The notes below the pieces were generated by a model. The model did not search any database and was not told the origin of the DNA. It was given only the letters and a program-made list of their open reading frames with translations. DNA of 64,000 nt. Source: Blautia sp. Marseille-P3087 (lineage in GTDB: Bacteria > Bacillota > Clostridia > Lachnospirales > Lachnospiraceae). Within the stretch, counting starts at the first letter, position 1; every line of letters starts with the position of its first letter. Shown here in pieces: positions 49,716 through 59,088 of this stretch. A program made the translations under genes and the position numbers. The stretch spans positions 3,154,661 to 3,218,660 of the forward strand of contig NZ_LT635539.1 in the NCBI RefSeq assembly GCF_900120195.1, given 5' to 3'.

Positions 49716-50651
49716 TTATCGTGTGAACTGTACAGTATAGTTATCTGCATTGCCGATGTAATCCTGAATTGCCTCACTGTCATCGGAGTCTGCGCTGGAA
49801 TCGAAGGTCGGATCCATAAGGCTCCAGCTGTCACCATTGAATGATACAGCATTTGTTACCCAGCCTTTGGAACGGATGTAGACATCGATCCAGGCATGTT
49901 TAATATCTCCGGTATATCCAATCTGAAGTTTGCATGGGATATCACAGCTTCGAAGCATGGCAGTAGTCAGTGCGGCATAATCAAAGCAGATGCCGGTTTT
50001 GGTAGAAAGCGTTTCGTCTACATCCGGCAGATAACCGGTTTCTACCGTCTCGGCTTTGTCATAATCGTAAGAGAGATTATTAACTACATAATTATAAATC
50101 TGCTTCAGCGCATCTATATCGCTGGTATTTTCTGAAACCATAGACAGTGCGAGTTTGCTTGCCTCGCTGTCCGGCGAAAAGTTTACATATTGATTTGGAT
50201 AAAGAAACGGAAGAAATTCATTTTCCAGTTCTACCGTCAGCGTTTCGCTGTACAGCGCTGCATACTGGTCTCCCTGAATCTGCTGGTATCCGACAACCGT
50301 GTAGTCTCCGTCTCCTTCTGTAAACGGAATGACAGCATTTTCCCCGGGTTCTATAAAATAGGAATAAAGAACTCCGGTAGGAGCTGTGATCTGAAGACTG
50401 GTAACAAGATCAGCAGAATCAGACTGTGCTGCGAAATAGCCCTGTGTGATATTTGAAACATCCAGTGTCAGAGGGGAAGATCCAAGCGTATCACTGCCGG
50501 GAGCTTCCGGGACAAGGACGCGCAGCGGAGAGTAGACAGGTGGCTCTGACGAAGAACTTTTGCTGCTGGAACCACATCCGGATAAAATGCTGCAAAATAT
50601 GCAGGAAATCAACAATATGGCAAAGGAACGGGCAAAAACTGATTTTTTCAT
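49716..50651 (-). CDS. Transglutaminase-like lipoprotein
   Basis: 311 residues. The lipoprotein signal ends ILSGCGSSSKSS. A beta-sandwich-like middle is followed by a transglutaminase-like domain with Cys in STKTGICFDYAALTTAML, His in GDIKHAWIDVYIRSKGW and Asp in WSLMDPTFDS, a complete Cys-His-Asp triad. Such proteins act as proteases or cross-linkers outside the cell. First gene of the leftward pilus operon, 20 bp before gspF, so it may process or anchor pilins. Confidence 0.8.
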   Translation of the reverse strand: MKKSVFARSFAILLISCIFCSILSGCGSSSKSSSSEPPVYSPLRVLVPEAPGSDTLGSSPLTLDVSNITQGYFAAQSDSADLVTSLQITAPTGVLYSYFIEPGENAVIPFTEGDGDYTVVGYQQIQGDQYAALYSETLTVELENEFLPFLYPNQYVNFSPDSEASKLALSMVSENTSDIDALKQIYNYVVNNLSYDYDKAETVETGYLPDVDETLSTKTGICFDYAALTTAMLRSCDIPCKLQIGYTGDIKHAWIDVYIRSKGWVTNAVSFNGDSWSLMDPTFDSSADSDDSEAIQDYIGNADNYTVQFTR

Positions 50652-50744
50652 AAAAAAGCCGCTCCTTTTTGAATTTTTTAATTACGGTTTTGTGAACAGT
50701 ATACCAGAAAATGTAAAAAAAAAAGAATGCAATCAGAAAAAATA

Positions 50745-50773
50745 TTGACATTATTTGGGGAAATCGGTTTAAT
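50745..50773 (+). promoter_or_regulatory. Promoter of the riboswitch-protease unit
   Basis: TTGACA (50745-50750), 17-bp spacer, TTTAAT (50768-50773), directly upstream of the aptamer. Confidence 0.7.
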
Positions 50774-50778
50774 AAATT

Positions 50779-50856
50779 CAAAGGCAAACCTGTCGAAAGG
50801 CAGGGACGCAAAGCCATGGGTCTAAGGTCGTGAGATTATGACAGCCGGTTGCCGCA
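50779..50856 (+). ncRNA. Cyclic di-GMP-I (GEMM-I) riboswitch
   Basis: Conserved features in order: GGCAAACC, the GAAA tetraloop of P1b (TGTCGAAAGGCA), GGGACGCAAAGCCA, GGGTCTAAGG, and the closing AGCCGGTTGCC pairing with the GGCAAACC strand. This matches the GEMM-I consensus, including the tetraloop/receptor arrangement. A terminator (50911-50944) follows, so c-di-GMP probably controls transcription of the metalloprotease gene at 51004. Confidence 0.92.
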
Positions 50857-50910
50857 TTAAATTCTGATTTAGTGACGTATTCTATATGGTAGAACTGGAT
50901 TGGTTTATGC

Positions 50911-50944
50911 GGCCGTTTAATATTTATTATTAAGCGGTCTTTTT
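50911..50944 (+). terminator. Expression-platform terminator of the riboswitch
   Basis: GGCCGTTTAATA-TTTAT-TATTAAGCGGTC followed by TTTTT, 55 nt after the aptamer. Confidence 0.8.
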
Positions 50945-51003
50945 GCATGCTAAAACGGGAAAAGCCGCATCGAATATGTCGATATCTGAGAGGTGTGATA
51001 ATC

Positions 51004-51963
51004 ATGAAAAAGAAAAGCATTAAAGAGTTCTTCAGACAGAAGAAAGTTGCAGCAGGATGCGTTGCAGCAGCTGTAATCATTGCAGCAGGTAGTTTTGGTA
51101 TCAGCTGGCAGTCACAGGATGCAGTAGTATTTCCATCCTATACAGATCCGGTACTTGAGACATCACTGACAGGTGATGATACTCCACTGGCATCGAAGCC
51201 AAAGGTTACCACAAAGAGAAAGACAAGTACCAAGACAACGAGTAAAAAGGTAAGAATGCGAACCGCGTCAAGGAAATCTTATACTAAGAGACTTCCAACG
51301 AAGCAGAAATCAAGCACAAAAACAAAAAAACAGAACAAGTCTACAACAGTTAAAACTCAGACGGTTGTAAAGACCGCTACAACTGAGAAGTATACAAGAA
51401 GATCCAAACAGAAGGTTGTTACGCAGAAAGTTACAACGACAGTTACAACGACAACGACAGTGGCTGCAAGTACACAAGCTGCAACTGGGACAGCTTCGAC
51501 ATCCAGTGCGTCTAAGTATACTGTTACCAACATTGCATCTGTAGCACCGAAAATGGACAACAGAGTTCTGAATGCATTCACAAAGCTGGGATTTACTGTT
51601 AAAGTTGATCCAAGTGTAAGTTATTCCGGACATTTTGATGCACGTACACGTACGATCACTATGAAACAGATGGATGATACCATTTATCACGAACTGGGAC
51701 ATTTCCTTGCATTCATGGCAGGAAACATGGACACGGGAAGTAAATTTTCATCTGTCTACAGCAGTGAGAAAGGTATGGTTACCGGTTATAATAAAGCATA
51801 TGTGACACGGAATGCTTCAGAGTATTTTGCAGAATCTGTCAAAGATTATATGCTCAATCCGGGAAGCCTGAAAGCTCAGCGTCCGAATACATACAAAGCA
51901 ATCGAGAAAGCACTTTCTATGGTTACTGAACAGCAGATCGAGCTGTATAAAGGCTTTTATTAA
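51004..51963 (+). CDS. Secreted ATLF/PPEP-like zinc metalloprotease under c-di-GMP control
   Basis: 319 residues from ATG 51004 (RBS GAGGTG). An N-terminal membrane or signal helix (VAAGCVAAAVIIAAGSFGIS) is followed by a basic Lys/Thr/Ser-rich linker (about 60-180). The C-terminal domain has the metalloprotease motif DDTIYHELGHFLAFM (HExxH) and the third ligand region ASEYFAESVKDYMLNP, as in anthrax lethal factor and the Pro-Pro endopeptidases of Clostridium difficile. PPEP-1 of that species is also controlled by a c-di-GMP-I riboswitch, where it releases surface adhesins as cells turn motile. A similar role is likely. Its substrate is not known. Confidence 0.85.
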   Translation: MKKKSIKEFFRQKKVAAGCVAAAVIIAAGSFGISWQSQDAVVFPSYTDPVLETSLTGDDTPLASKPKVTTKRKTSTKTTSKKVRMRTASRKSYTKRLPTKQKSSTKTKKQNKSTTVKTQTVVKTATTEKYTRRSKQKVVTQKVTTTVTTTTTVAASTQAATGTASTSSASKYTVTNIASVAPKMDNRVLNAFTKLGFTVKVDPSVSYSGHFDARTRTITMKQMDDTIYHELGHFLAFMAGNMDTGSKFSSVYSSEKGMVTGYNKAYVTRNASEYFAESVKDYMLNPGSLKAQRPNTYKAIEKALSMVTEQQIELYKGFY

Positions 51964-52005
51964 TACAGACAATAGTGTACATACAATTTTATAACGAAGA
52001 GATTG

Positions 52006-52037
52006 AGGCTGCCTGTCTGACGGGCAGCCTTAGTTTT
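52006..52037 (+). terminator. Intrinsic terminator
   Basis: AGGCTGCC-TGTCTGAC-GGGCAGCCT then TAGTTTTT. Confidence 0.75.
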
Positions 52038-52041
52038 TGCA

Positions 52042-52070
52042 TTGATTCTACTATAAAAAAGTGATATACT
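52042..52070 (+). promoter_or_regulatory. Promoter of apt
   Basis: TTGATT (52042-52047), 17-bp spacer, TATACT (52065-52070). Confidence 0.7.
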
Positions 52071-52111
52071 TATAACCTAGATTTACAGAAAACAGGCGGA
52101 GGCACGCAATT

Positions 52112-52636
52112 ATGAAAAAATTAGAAGAGTATGTAAGAAGTATCCCGGATTTTCCTGAACCGGGAATCATTTTCAGAGATATTACCACTGTTCTGCAGGA
52201 TGCGGATGGTCTGCATCTTGCAATTCAGTCTATGCAGGACTGTCTGAAAGATACAGAGGTAGATGTGATCGCAGGTACAGAGTCCAGAGGCTTTATCTTT
52301 GGTGTGCCGATTGCTTATAACCTTCATAAACCATTTGTACCAATTCGTAAGAAAGGTAAACTGCCATGCGAGACAGTTTCACAGGAATATGATCTGGAAT
52401 ATGGTACAGCAACGATCGAGATGCATAAAGACTCTATCAAACCAGGACAGAAAGTCGCTATTGTAGATGACCTGATTGCTACAGGCGGGACCGTAGAAGC
52501 CGCAATCAAACTGGTCGAGGAGCTTGGTGGAGAAGTTGTCAAAGTAGTATTTCTTATGGAACTTGCCGGATTAAAAGGCAGAGAAAAACTTGCCGGATAC
52601 GATGTAGCTTCTGTTATCAAATACGAAGGTAAATAA
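52112..52636 (+). CDS. apt: Adenine phosphoribosyltransferase
   Basis: 174 residues. It begins KKLEEYVRSIPDFPEPGIIF-RDIT, the family N-terminus. The PRPP-binding loop is KVAIVDDLIATGGTVEAAI, and AGTESRGFIFGVPIAYNLHK lies in the base-binding region. It converts adenine and PRPP to AMP and pyrophosphate. As in many Firmicutes, it is just upstream of relA. Confidence 0.97.
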   Translation: MKKLEEYVRSIPDFPEPGIIFRDITTVLQDADGLHLAIQSMQDCLKDTEVDVIAGTESRGFIFGVPIAYNLHKPFVPIRKKGKLPCETVSQEYDLEYGTATIEMHKDSIKPGQKVAIVDDLIATGGTVEAAIKLVEELGGEVVKVVFLMELAGLKGREKLAGYDVASVIKYEGK

Positions 52637-52716
52637 GTATTTCGTGCAGGAACGGCAGCGATAAGCTGTATGAATGAAAGAATCAGATGGAAACAACGGC
52701 AGGCAGGTGGGAGAGA

Positions 52717-55044
52717 ATGACAGAGAAGAAAGAAAATGTACAGCTCGATAAAAATATTGACCCGAAAGAGCGGGAAAAGCTGGAATCTGTAAGGAAAGCA
52801 GATGCCGCAGTAAAGACCATGCAGGATTTTACGAGCCCTGAAGTTTTGTATCAGGAGCTGATTGCCAGTGTCCGGAAATATCATCCTTCTACAGATATTT
52901 CCATGATACAAAAGGCATATGAAGTCGCAAGTGATGCGCACAAAGACCAAAAAAGAAAATCCGGGGAACCATATATCATTCACCCGCTTTGCGTGGCTAT
53001 TATTCTTGCAGATCTGGAGCTGGATAAAGAGACGATTGTTGCAGGGCTTCTCCATGATGCAGTAGAAGATACATGGATGACGACAGAAGAAGTAGAGAAG
53101 GAATTCAGTGCAGAGGTAGCATTGCTGGTAGATGGTGTTACGAAACTGGGACAGTTGAGCTACTCGGCAGACAAAGTAGAGCTGCAGGCAGAAAACCTTC
53201 GTAAAATGTTCCTTGCAATGGCAAAAGATATCCGTGTCATTCTGATTAAACTTGCAGACCGGCTTCACAATATGCGTACTTTGCAGTATATGAGACCGGA
53301 AAAACAGCAGGAAAAAGCCCGTGAAACGATGGATATCTATGCGCCGATCGCAATGCGTCTCGGTATTTCCAAGATCAAAGTCGAACTGGATGATCTCTCC
53401 CTGAAATATCTGAAGCCAGATGTATACTATGATCTTGTCAATAAAGTAGCCCTGCGTAAGAGCGAGCGGCAGGAATTTGTAAATAACATTGTCAAACAGG
53501 TCAAGCAGCATATGGATGAAGCTGCAATCAAAGCTCAGGTTGATGGACGTATCAAACATTTCTTTAGTATATATAAAAAAATGGTCAACCAGGACAAGAC
53601 GATCGATCAGATTTACGATCTGTTTGCAGTTCGCATTCTTGTAGACACAGTCAAAGACTGTTATGCGGCACTCGGTGTGATCCATGAGATGTATAAACCG
53701 ATCCCGGGACGATTCAAGGATTACATTGCCATGCCGAAGCCAAATATGTATCAGTCTCTGCATACTACACTGATCGGTCCGAACGGACAGCCGTTTGAGA
53801 TTCAGATCCGTACTTTCGAAATGCATAAGACTGCCGAGTATGGTATCGCCGCACACTGGAAATATAAGGAATCTTCTGACGGTAAGGTGCCGGTTGACAA
53901 AAGGGAAGAAGAAAAACTGAACTGGCTGCGTCAGATCCTTGAATGGCAGCGGGATATGTCAGATAACAGAGAATTTATGAGCCTTTTGAAAAATGATCTG
54001 GATCTGTTTGCAGACAGTGTGTATTGTTTTACTCCACAGGGAGATGTCAAGAATCTTCCGAATGGTTCCACACCGATTGATTTTGCTTACAGTGTACACA
54101 GCGCAGTCGGTAACCGTATGGTGGGAGCACGTGTCAACGGTAAACTGGTACCAATCGAATATCAGATCAAAAACGGTGACCGTATTGAGATCATTACTTC
54201 TCAGAATTCACAGGGACCGAGCCGTGATTGGCTGAAGCTTGTCAAGAGTACACAGGCAAAGAACAAAATCAATCAGTGGTTTAAGAAAGAATTAAAAGAA
54301 GACAATATATTGAAAGGCAAGGAGATGCTTGCCCAGTATGCCAAATCAAAAGGATATAAGATAGGAATTTATACGAAACCACAGTTTCTGGAATCTGTTA
54401 TGCGCAAATACGGTTTCCGTGACTGGGATTCTGTACTTGCCGCAATAGGACATGGCGGACTGAAAGAAGGTCAGGTTTTTAATAAGCTGATCGAAGCATA
54501 CGACAAAGAAAACCAGAAAAATCTGACTGACGAGCAGGTTCTGGAGGCTACCGGTGAGACACAGGAAAAGCTTCATGTCACCAAAAACAAGGGTGGCATA
54601 GTTGTAAAGGGTATCCACGATGTGGCGGTTCGTTTTTCAAAGTGCTGCAGTCCGATTCCTGGAGACGAGATCGTTGGTTTTGTGACGAGAGGACGTGGAA
54701 TCACCATTCACCGTACAGACTGTGTCAATGTTCTGAATATGTCAGAGATGGATCGTGCGCGTCTGATTGAGGCGGAGTGGCAGCCGGCAGAAAATAAATC
54801 CGAGAAATATATGGCAGAGATTCAGGTATATGCAAATAACCGTACCGGACTTCTGGTAGATCTCTCCAAGATTTTTACCGAGAGAAAGATAGATATGAGA
54901 ACCATCAACAGCCGTACCAGCAAGCAGGAAAAAGCAACGATCTCTATCAGTTTTGAGATTGCAAGTAAGGAAGAACTTTCTTCTCTGATCGCAAAGATCC
55001 GACAGATTGAAAGTGTGCTGGATGTAGAACGTACTACAGGCTGA
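52717..55044 (+). CDS. relA: Bifunctional (p)ppGpp synthetase/hydrolase RelA/SpoT (Rel)
   Basis: 775 residues from ATG 52717, chosen for GGTGGGAGAG; an in-frame ATG at 52687 has no RBS. The HD hydrolase domain has IIHPLCVAIILADLELDK and VAGLLHDAVEDTW. The synthetase domain has YDLFAVRILVDTVKDCYAAL and PKPNMYQSLHTTLIGPNGQP. Then come TGS (VYCFTPQGDVKNLPNGSTPI), a zinc-finger/helical region (FSKCCSPIPGDEIVGFVTRG) and a C-terminal ACT domain. It makes and degrades the stringent-response alarmone. All motifs of a bifunctional Rel are present. Confidence 0.95.
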   Translation: MTEKKENVQLDKNIDPKEREKLESVRKADAAVKTMQDFTSPEVLYQELIASVRKYHPSTDISMIQKAYEVASDAHKDQKRKSGEPYIIHPLCVAIILADLELDKETIVAGLLHDAVEDTWMTTEEVEKEFSAEVALLVDGVTKLGQLSYSADKVELQAENLRKMFLAMAKDIRVILIKLADRLHNMRTLQYMRPEKQQEKARETMDIYAPIAMRLGISKIKVELDDLSLKYLKPDVYYDLVNKVALRKSERQEFVNNIVKQVKQHMDEAAIKAQVDGRIKHFFSIYKKMVNQDKTIDQIYDLFAVRILVDTVKDCYAALGVIHEMYKPIPGRFKDYIAMPKPNMYQSLHTTLIGPNGQPFEIQIRTFEMHKTAEYGIAAHWKYKESSDGKVPVDKREEEKLNWLRQILEWQRDMSDNREFMSLLKNDLDLFADSVYCFTPQGDVKNLPNGSTPIDFAYSVHSAVGNRMVGARVNGKLVPIEYQIKNGDRIEIITSQNSQGPSRDWLKLVKSTQAKNKINQWFKKELKEDNILKGKEMLAQYAKSKGYKIGIYTKPQFLESVMRKYGFRDWDSVLAAIGHGGLKEGQVFNKLIEAYDKENQKNLTDEQVLEATGETQEKLHVTKNKGGIVVKGIHDVAVRFSKCCSPIPGDEIVGFVTRGRGITIHRTDCVNVLNMSEMDRARLIEAEWQPAENKSEKYMAEIQVYANNRTGLLVDLSKIFTERKIDMRTINSRTSKQEKATISISFEIASKEELSSLIAKIRQIESVLDVERTTG

Positions 55045-55063
55045 TCATCAGAAAGGAAAGCAT

Positions 55064-55693
55064 ATGGGAAAGCTGGTTTTACAGAAATGCATTGTCGGCA
55101 GTGTATTCACAAACTGTTATTTTCTGAAAAATAAAGAGACAGGAGAGATGCTGATCATCGATCCGGGTGATAATGCAGAAAAAATCGAACAGAAGATTCT
55201 TGAAATGCAGGGGAAACCTGTGGCAATTCTTCTGACACATGGACATTTTGATCATATTCTGGCCGCAGAAGCTATTCGCGACAGATATCAGATTCCGATT
55301 TATGCCTGTCAGAAAGAAGAAAAAACGCTTCAGGATCCAAAAATTAATCTGACGGCATATCATATGGATAGTTATACATTGAAAGCAGATGTTTATCTTA
55401 CAGATCTGCAGGCAGTCGAGCTGGCTGGATTTTCTGTACAGATGATCGAGACACCGGGACATACTGCAGGAAGCTGCTGCTATTACCTGAAAGATGAGGG
55501 CGTGCTTTTCAGCGGAGATACTGTCTTCTGTGGTTCTGTGGGAAGAACAGACTTTCCAGAGGGAAGTACGGCAGCAATTGTAGAAAGTCTGCACAGACTG
55601 CTTGATGCACTTCCGGATGATACAGAGGTATATCCGGGTCATGATGCATCTACCACAATTGGTTACGAAAAGAGGTATAATCCATTTGTTTAA
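55064..55693 (+). CDS. Metallo-beta-lactamase-fold hydrolase (glyoxalase II-like)
   Basis: 209 residues. Metal motif H-x-H-x-D-H in LLTHGHFDHILAAEAI; further ligands are His in IETPGHTAGSCCYYL, Asp in LFSGDTVFCGSVGRTDFPEG and His in YPGHDASTTIGYEKRYNP. This is the short, single-domain type common after relA in Clostridia, possibly acting on thioesters such as S-lactoyl conjugates. Its end overlaps the hemZ start. Confidence 0.88.
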   Translation: MGKLVLQKCIVGSVFTNCYFLKNKETGEMLIIDPGDNAEKIEQKILEMQGKPVAILLTHGHFDHILAAEAIRDRYQIPIYACQKEEKTLQDPKINLTAYHMDSYTLKADVYLTDLQAVELAGFSVQMIETPGHTAGSCCYYLKDEGVLFSGDTVFCGSVGRTDFPEGSTAAIVESLHRLLDALPDDTEVYPGHDASTTIGYEKRYNPFV

Positions 55694-57224
55694 GATTGGT
55701 ATTCTGTTTGAAGACAGAGAATTTGAGCATGATATATATGAACTGATCAGGGCATTTTATCCGGGAAGTGAGATACATTCTTTCTATGAAAAAGAAGAAG
55801 AGGCCTGTGACCTTTTTTTCAAAATCACAAAACAGGCTGATTCCTGTGTGATTTCCTGTGAAAATGCGGAAACCAAAGGCGTGACAAGTGCAGAATTTAT
55901 AAAGGGGCAGTCTTCGGATGCCCTTGTTTCTTGTATGGACACAGAGGGGCAGGATGAAAGCGAACAGAAAGAACGGGCGCGTGCAATCCGCAAAGAACGT
56001 AAAGATATTGTAAAAATTGCTTTATATAAACTTCTGGTGAAGCTGACGGGCAAGACTCTTCCGTGGGGAAATCTTACCGGTATCCGTCCGGCGAAACTTG
56101 CGATGGGGCTGATTGAATCCGGAATGAAAAATACAGAAGCTGCGCAGGAGTTGAGAGAACGTTACATGGTGAGCCCGCAGAAAACAGCGCTGGCAATAAC
56201 CATTGCAAACAGGGAACGAGAAATCCTTAAAGATATCGATTATGAGAATGGATACAGTCTGTATGTAGGAATTCCGTTCTGTCCGAGTATCTGCCTTTAT
56301 TGTTCGTTCAGTTCCTATCCATTGAAACAGTGGAAGGACAGAGTATATTTATACCTGGATGCTCTCTGCAAAGAAATACATGCAGTTGCGCAGATTATGA
56401 ATGAGAAAGGCAAAAAGCTGGATACGGTTTACATTGGAGGAGGTACACCTACTACACTGGAACCGGATCAGCTTAAGATCCTGCTGGATGCGCTCATTGC
56501 AAATTTTGACTGTGAGCATCTTGCAGAATTTACGATTGAGGCCGGACGTCCGGACAGCATTACACGCGAAAAACTGCAGATGATTCGTAACTATCCGATT
56601 ACGAGAATTTCTGTCAATCCGCAGACAATGAATCAGGAAACTCTGGATATTATCGGACGGCGCCATACGGTGGATGAGACAAAGCAGGCATTTGCTCTTG
56701 CCAGAGAGTGCGGATTTGATAATATCAATATGGATCTGATCGTGGGACTTCCGGGAGAAGATCGTAAGATGGTAGAACACACTTTGGATGAAGTAAAGGC
56801 TCTTGCTCCGGACAGTGTTACCGTACATTCTCTTGCAGTGAAGCGTGCGGCGCGCCTGAATATTTTTAAGGACAGATATCAGGAGATGACTTTTGAAAAT
56901 AATCAGGAGATCATGGATATGACCATGAGAACCGCCTGTGAAATGGATATGGGACCTTATTATCTGTACCGACAGAAAAATATGAAGGGAAATTTTGAGA
57001 ATGTTGGCTATGCAAAGGTTGACAAAGCCGGGATTTACAATATACTAATTATGGAGGAAAAGCAACCGATCATCGCATTGGGTGCAGGTGGCTCTTCCAA
57101 ACTTGTCTTTGATCATGGGAAACGTATCGAACGAGTGGAAAATGTCAAAGACGTTGCGAATTATATCGAACGTATTGATGAAATGATCGAACGAAAGCGT
57201 AAAGGAATCAATACATGGCTGTAA
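55686..57224 (+). CDS. hemZ: Coproporphyrinogen dehydrogenase-like radical SAM protein HemZ
   Basis: 512 residues if started at TTG 55686, which overlaps the previous stop by 8 bp and has AGAGG upstream; the conserved start is FKIGILFEDREFEHDIYELI. The N-terminal 170 residues are specific to HemZ. The radical SAM motif is C-x3-C-x2-C in IPFCPSICLYCSFSSYP, followed by VYIGGGTPTTLEPDQL, EAGRPDSITREKL and RISVNPQTMNQETLDIIGRR. Related enzymes oxidise coproporphyrinogen III without oxygen. No other haem genes are near, so the substrate in this organism is uncertain. Confidence 0.9.
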   Translation: MFKIGILFEDREFEHDIYELIRAFYPGSEIHSFYEKEEEACDLFFKITKQADSCVISCENAETKGVTSAEFIKGQSSDALVSCMDTEGQDESEQKERARAIRKERKDIVKIALYKLLVKLTGKTLPWGNLTGIRPAKLAMGLIESGMKNTEAAQELRERYMVSPQKTALAITIANREREILKDIDYENGYSLYVGIPFCPSICLYCSFSSYPLKQWKDRVYLYLDALCKEIHAVAQIMNEKGKKLDTVYIGGGTPTTLEPDQLKILLDALIANFDCEHLAEFTIEAGRPDSITREKLQMIRNYPITRISVNPQTMNQETLDIIGRRHTVDETKQAFALARECGFDNINMDLIVGLPGEDRKMVEHTLDEVKALAPDSVTVHSLAVKRAARLNIFKDRYQEMTFENNQEIMDMTMRTACEMDMGPYYLYRQKNMKGNFENVGYAKVDKAGIYNILIMEEKQPIIALGAGGSSKLVFDHGKRIERVENVKDVANYIERIDEMIERKRKGINTWL

Positions 57225-57241
57225 ATCAGGAGGTGTATACG

Positions 57242-57808
57242 TTGGAGACAGCACAGAGTGAGACAGTTAAGTCAACGGACCGGATTCTGGATTTTGATCT
57301 GTCTGCGGAACTGAATCATGGAGTCGTCGTAAGTAATCTGGCGTATGCAGTAGCTGTTGAGATGGGGCTGGATGAAGAATTCTGTTACCAGATGGCAATC
57401 GCAGGTATGCTTCATGATATCGGTAAGCTGAAACTTACCGGCTATATCAATGGTCAGGAAAGAGACCCGCTTCTGATCGAGGAACTGAAGTATGTGAGGA
57501 TGCATTCGTCGCTGGGATATGAAGAACTGAAAGATCAGGGGTATTCGGATATTGTACTTCAAAGTATTCTTTATCATCATGAAAATTATGATGGCAGTGG
57601 TTATCCATCAAATCTTTCTGAGAACAGTATTCCGCTTGGTGCACGCATCTTAAGAGTTTGTGATGTGTATGCGGCGCTCAGTTCGGACAGACCATATCGC
57701 AAAGCGTTTGATGTAAGTACAGTTATAGAACTGATGATTGACGAAATCAAGAATTTTGACATGGAAGTATTTCTTGCATTTCAGAGAGTGGTACATAATA
57801 ATGAATAA
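57242..57808 (+). CDS. HD-GYP-like phosphohydrolase
   Basis: 188 residues from TTG 57242, which has the consensus AGGAGGTG; an in-frame ATG 57215 overlaps hemZ and has a weaker RBS. The HD pair is in AIAGMLHDIGKLKLTGYI, and the second half has QSILYHHENYDGSGYPSNLS, close to the HHE...GYP signature of c-di-GMP phosphodiesterases, followed by LGARILRVCDVYAALSSDRP. The protein is stand-alone, without a sensor domain. c-di-GMP hydrolysis is plausible and would connect it with the riboswitch at 50779, but other phosphohydrolase activities are possible. Confidence 0.75.
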   Translation: METAQSETVKSTDRILDFDLSAELNHGVVVSNLAYAVAVEMGLDEEFCYQMAIAGMLHDIGKLKLTGYINGQERDPLLIEELKYVRMHSSLGYEELKDQGYSDIVLQSILYHHENYDGSGYPSNLSENSIPLGARILRVCDVYAALSSDRPYRKAFDVSTVIELMIDEIKNFDMEVFLAFQRVVHNNE

Positions 57809-57820
57809 CAGGAGGACAGC

Positions 57821-59071
57821 ATGGCATTAAAGAAAAAACCGGTTACCGGTATGAAAGACATTTTACCTAAGGAGATGGAGATCCGTAATTATGTAATGAA
57901 CATGATCCGTGAAACATACGGAAAGTTCGGATTCTCTGCGATTGAAACTCCATGTGTGGAGCACATTGAAAACCTCAGCAGCAAACAGGGGGGAGAAAAC
58001 GAAAAATTGATTTTCAAGATCCTGAAACGTGGAGAAAAACTGAAACTGGATACTGCAGAATGTGAGGCAGATCTGGTAGATTCCGGTCTTCGCTATGATT
58101 TGACTGTACCGCTTTCCAGATATTATTCTAACAACTCCGGACAGCTTCCGGCACCATTTAAGGCACTCCAGATGGGCAATGTATGGAGAGCAGACCGTCC
58201 GCAGAGAGGTCGTTTCCGTCAGTTCATGCAGTGTGATATCGATATTCTTGGTGAGCCTACTTACCTTGCTGAGATTGAGCTTGTTATGGCAACAACTACT
58301 CTGCTTGGCAAGCTGGATTTCCACAATTTTACGATCCGTATCAATGACAGAAAAATCCTGAAAGCTATGGCACAGTACAGTGGTTTCCCGGAAGATAGCT
58401 TTGATACAGTATTTATTATTCTGGACAAGATGGACAAGATCGGTCTGGAAGGTGTTGCAGAAGAACTCGAAAAAGAAGGTTTTAAGAAAGAGTGCATTGA
58501 TACCTACCTTGGTATGTTCAAAGAAATTACTTCTGACATTGAAGGAGTGCGTTACTGCAAAGAAAAACTGAAAGACGTTCTGGATCCGAAAGTTGCAGAA
58601 GATCTTGAAACGATCATTACAGCAGTAGATTCTGTTAAGAATGCAGACTTCAAGATTTCTTTTGACCCGACACTGGTTCGAGGAATGTCTTATTATACAG
58701 GACCGATTTTTGAGATTGCCATGGATGAATTCGGTGGTTCCGTAGGCGGTGGCGGACGTTATGATGAGATGATCGGTAAATTTACCGGACAGAATACTTC
58801 TGCATGTGGATTTTCCATCGGATTCGAAAGAATCGTAATGCTTCTTCTTGAAAGAGGATATGAGATTCCTGAGAGCAAAGCAAAGAAAGCATACCTGATC
58901 GAAAAGAATATGCCGTCAGACAAACTTCTTCCAATCCTGAAACAGGCGGAAGAAGAGCGCAAAAGCGGTGTACAGGTAAACATTTCTATTATGAAGAAAA
59001 ATAAAAAATTCCAGAAAGAACAGATGACAGCTGAAGGTTATACAGAATTTGTGGAATTTTTCAACAGATAA
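57821..59071 (+). CDS. hisS: Histidyl-tRNA synthetase
   Basis: 416 residues, RBS AGGAGG. Class II motifs: motif 1 around FGFSAIETPCVEHIENL; motif 2 QMGNVWRADRPQRGRFRQF; histidine A motif FDPTLVRGMSYYTGPIFEI; motif 3 ACGFSIGFERIVMLLLE. The C-terminal anticodon domain ends near QMTAEGYTEFVEFF. It charges tRNA-His. Pairs with aspS 17 bp downstream, a common arrangement in Firmicutes. Confidence 0.97.
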   Translation: MALKKKPVTGMKDILPKEMEIRNYVMNMIRETYGKFGFSAIETPCVEHIENLSSKQGGENEKLIFKILKRGEKLKLDTAECEADLVDSGLRYDLTVPLSRYYSNNSGQLPAPFKALQMGNVWRADRPQRGRFRQFMQCDIDILGEPTYLAEIELVMATTTLLGKLDFHNFTIRINDRKILKAMAQYSGFPEDSFDTVFIILDKMDKIGLEGVAEELEKEGFKKECIDTYLGMFKEITSDIEGVRYCKEKLKDVLDPKVAEDLETIITAVDSVKNADFKISFDPTLVRGMSYYTGPIFEIAMDEFGGSVGGGGRYDEMIGKFTGQNTSACGFSIGFERIVMLLLERGYEIPESKAKKAYLIEKNMPSDKLLPILKQAEEERKSGVQVNISIMKKNKKFQKEQMTAEGYTEFVEFFNR

Positions 59072-59088
59072 AAAAAGGAGACAGAATC

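Noticed and set aside
51240-51500. Long antisense frames opposite the metalloprotease linker
   Set aside because: They arise from the low-complexity Lys/Thr-coding stretch; no RBS or homology.
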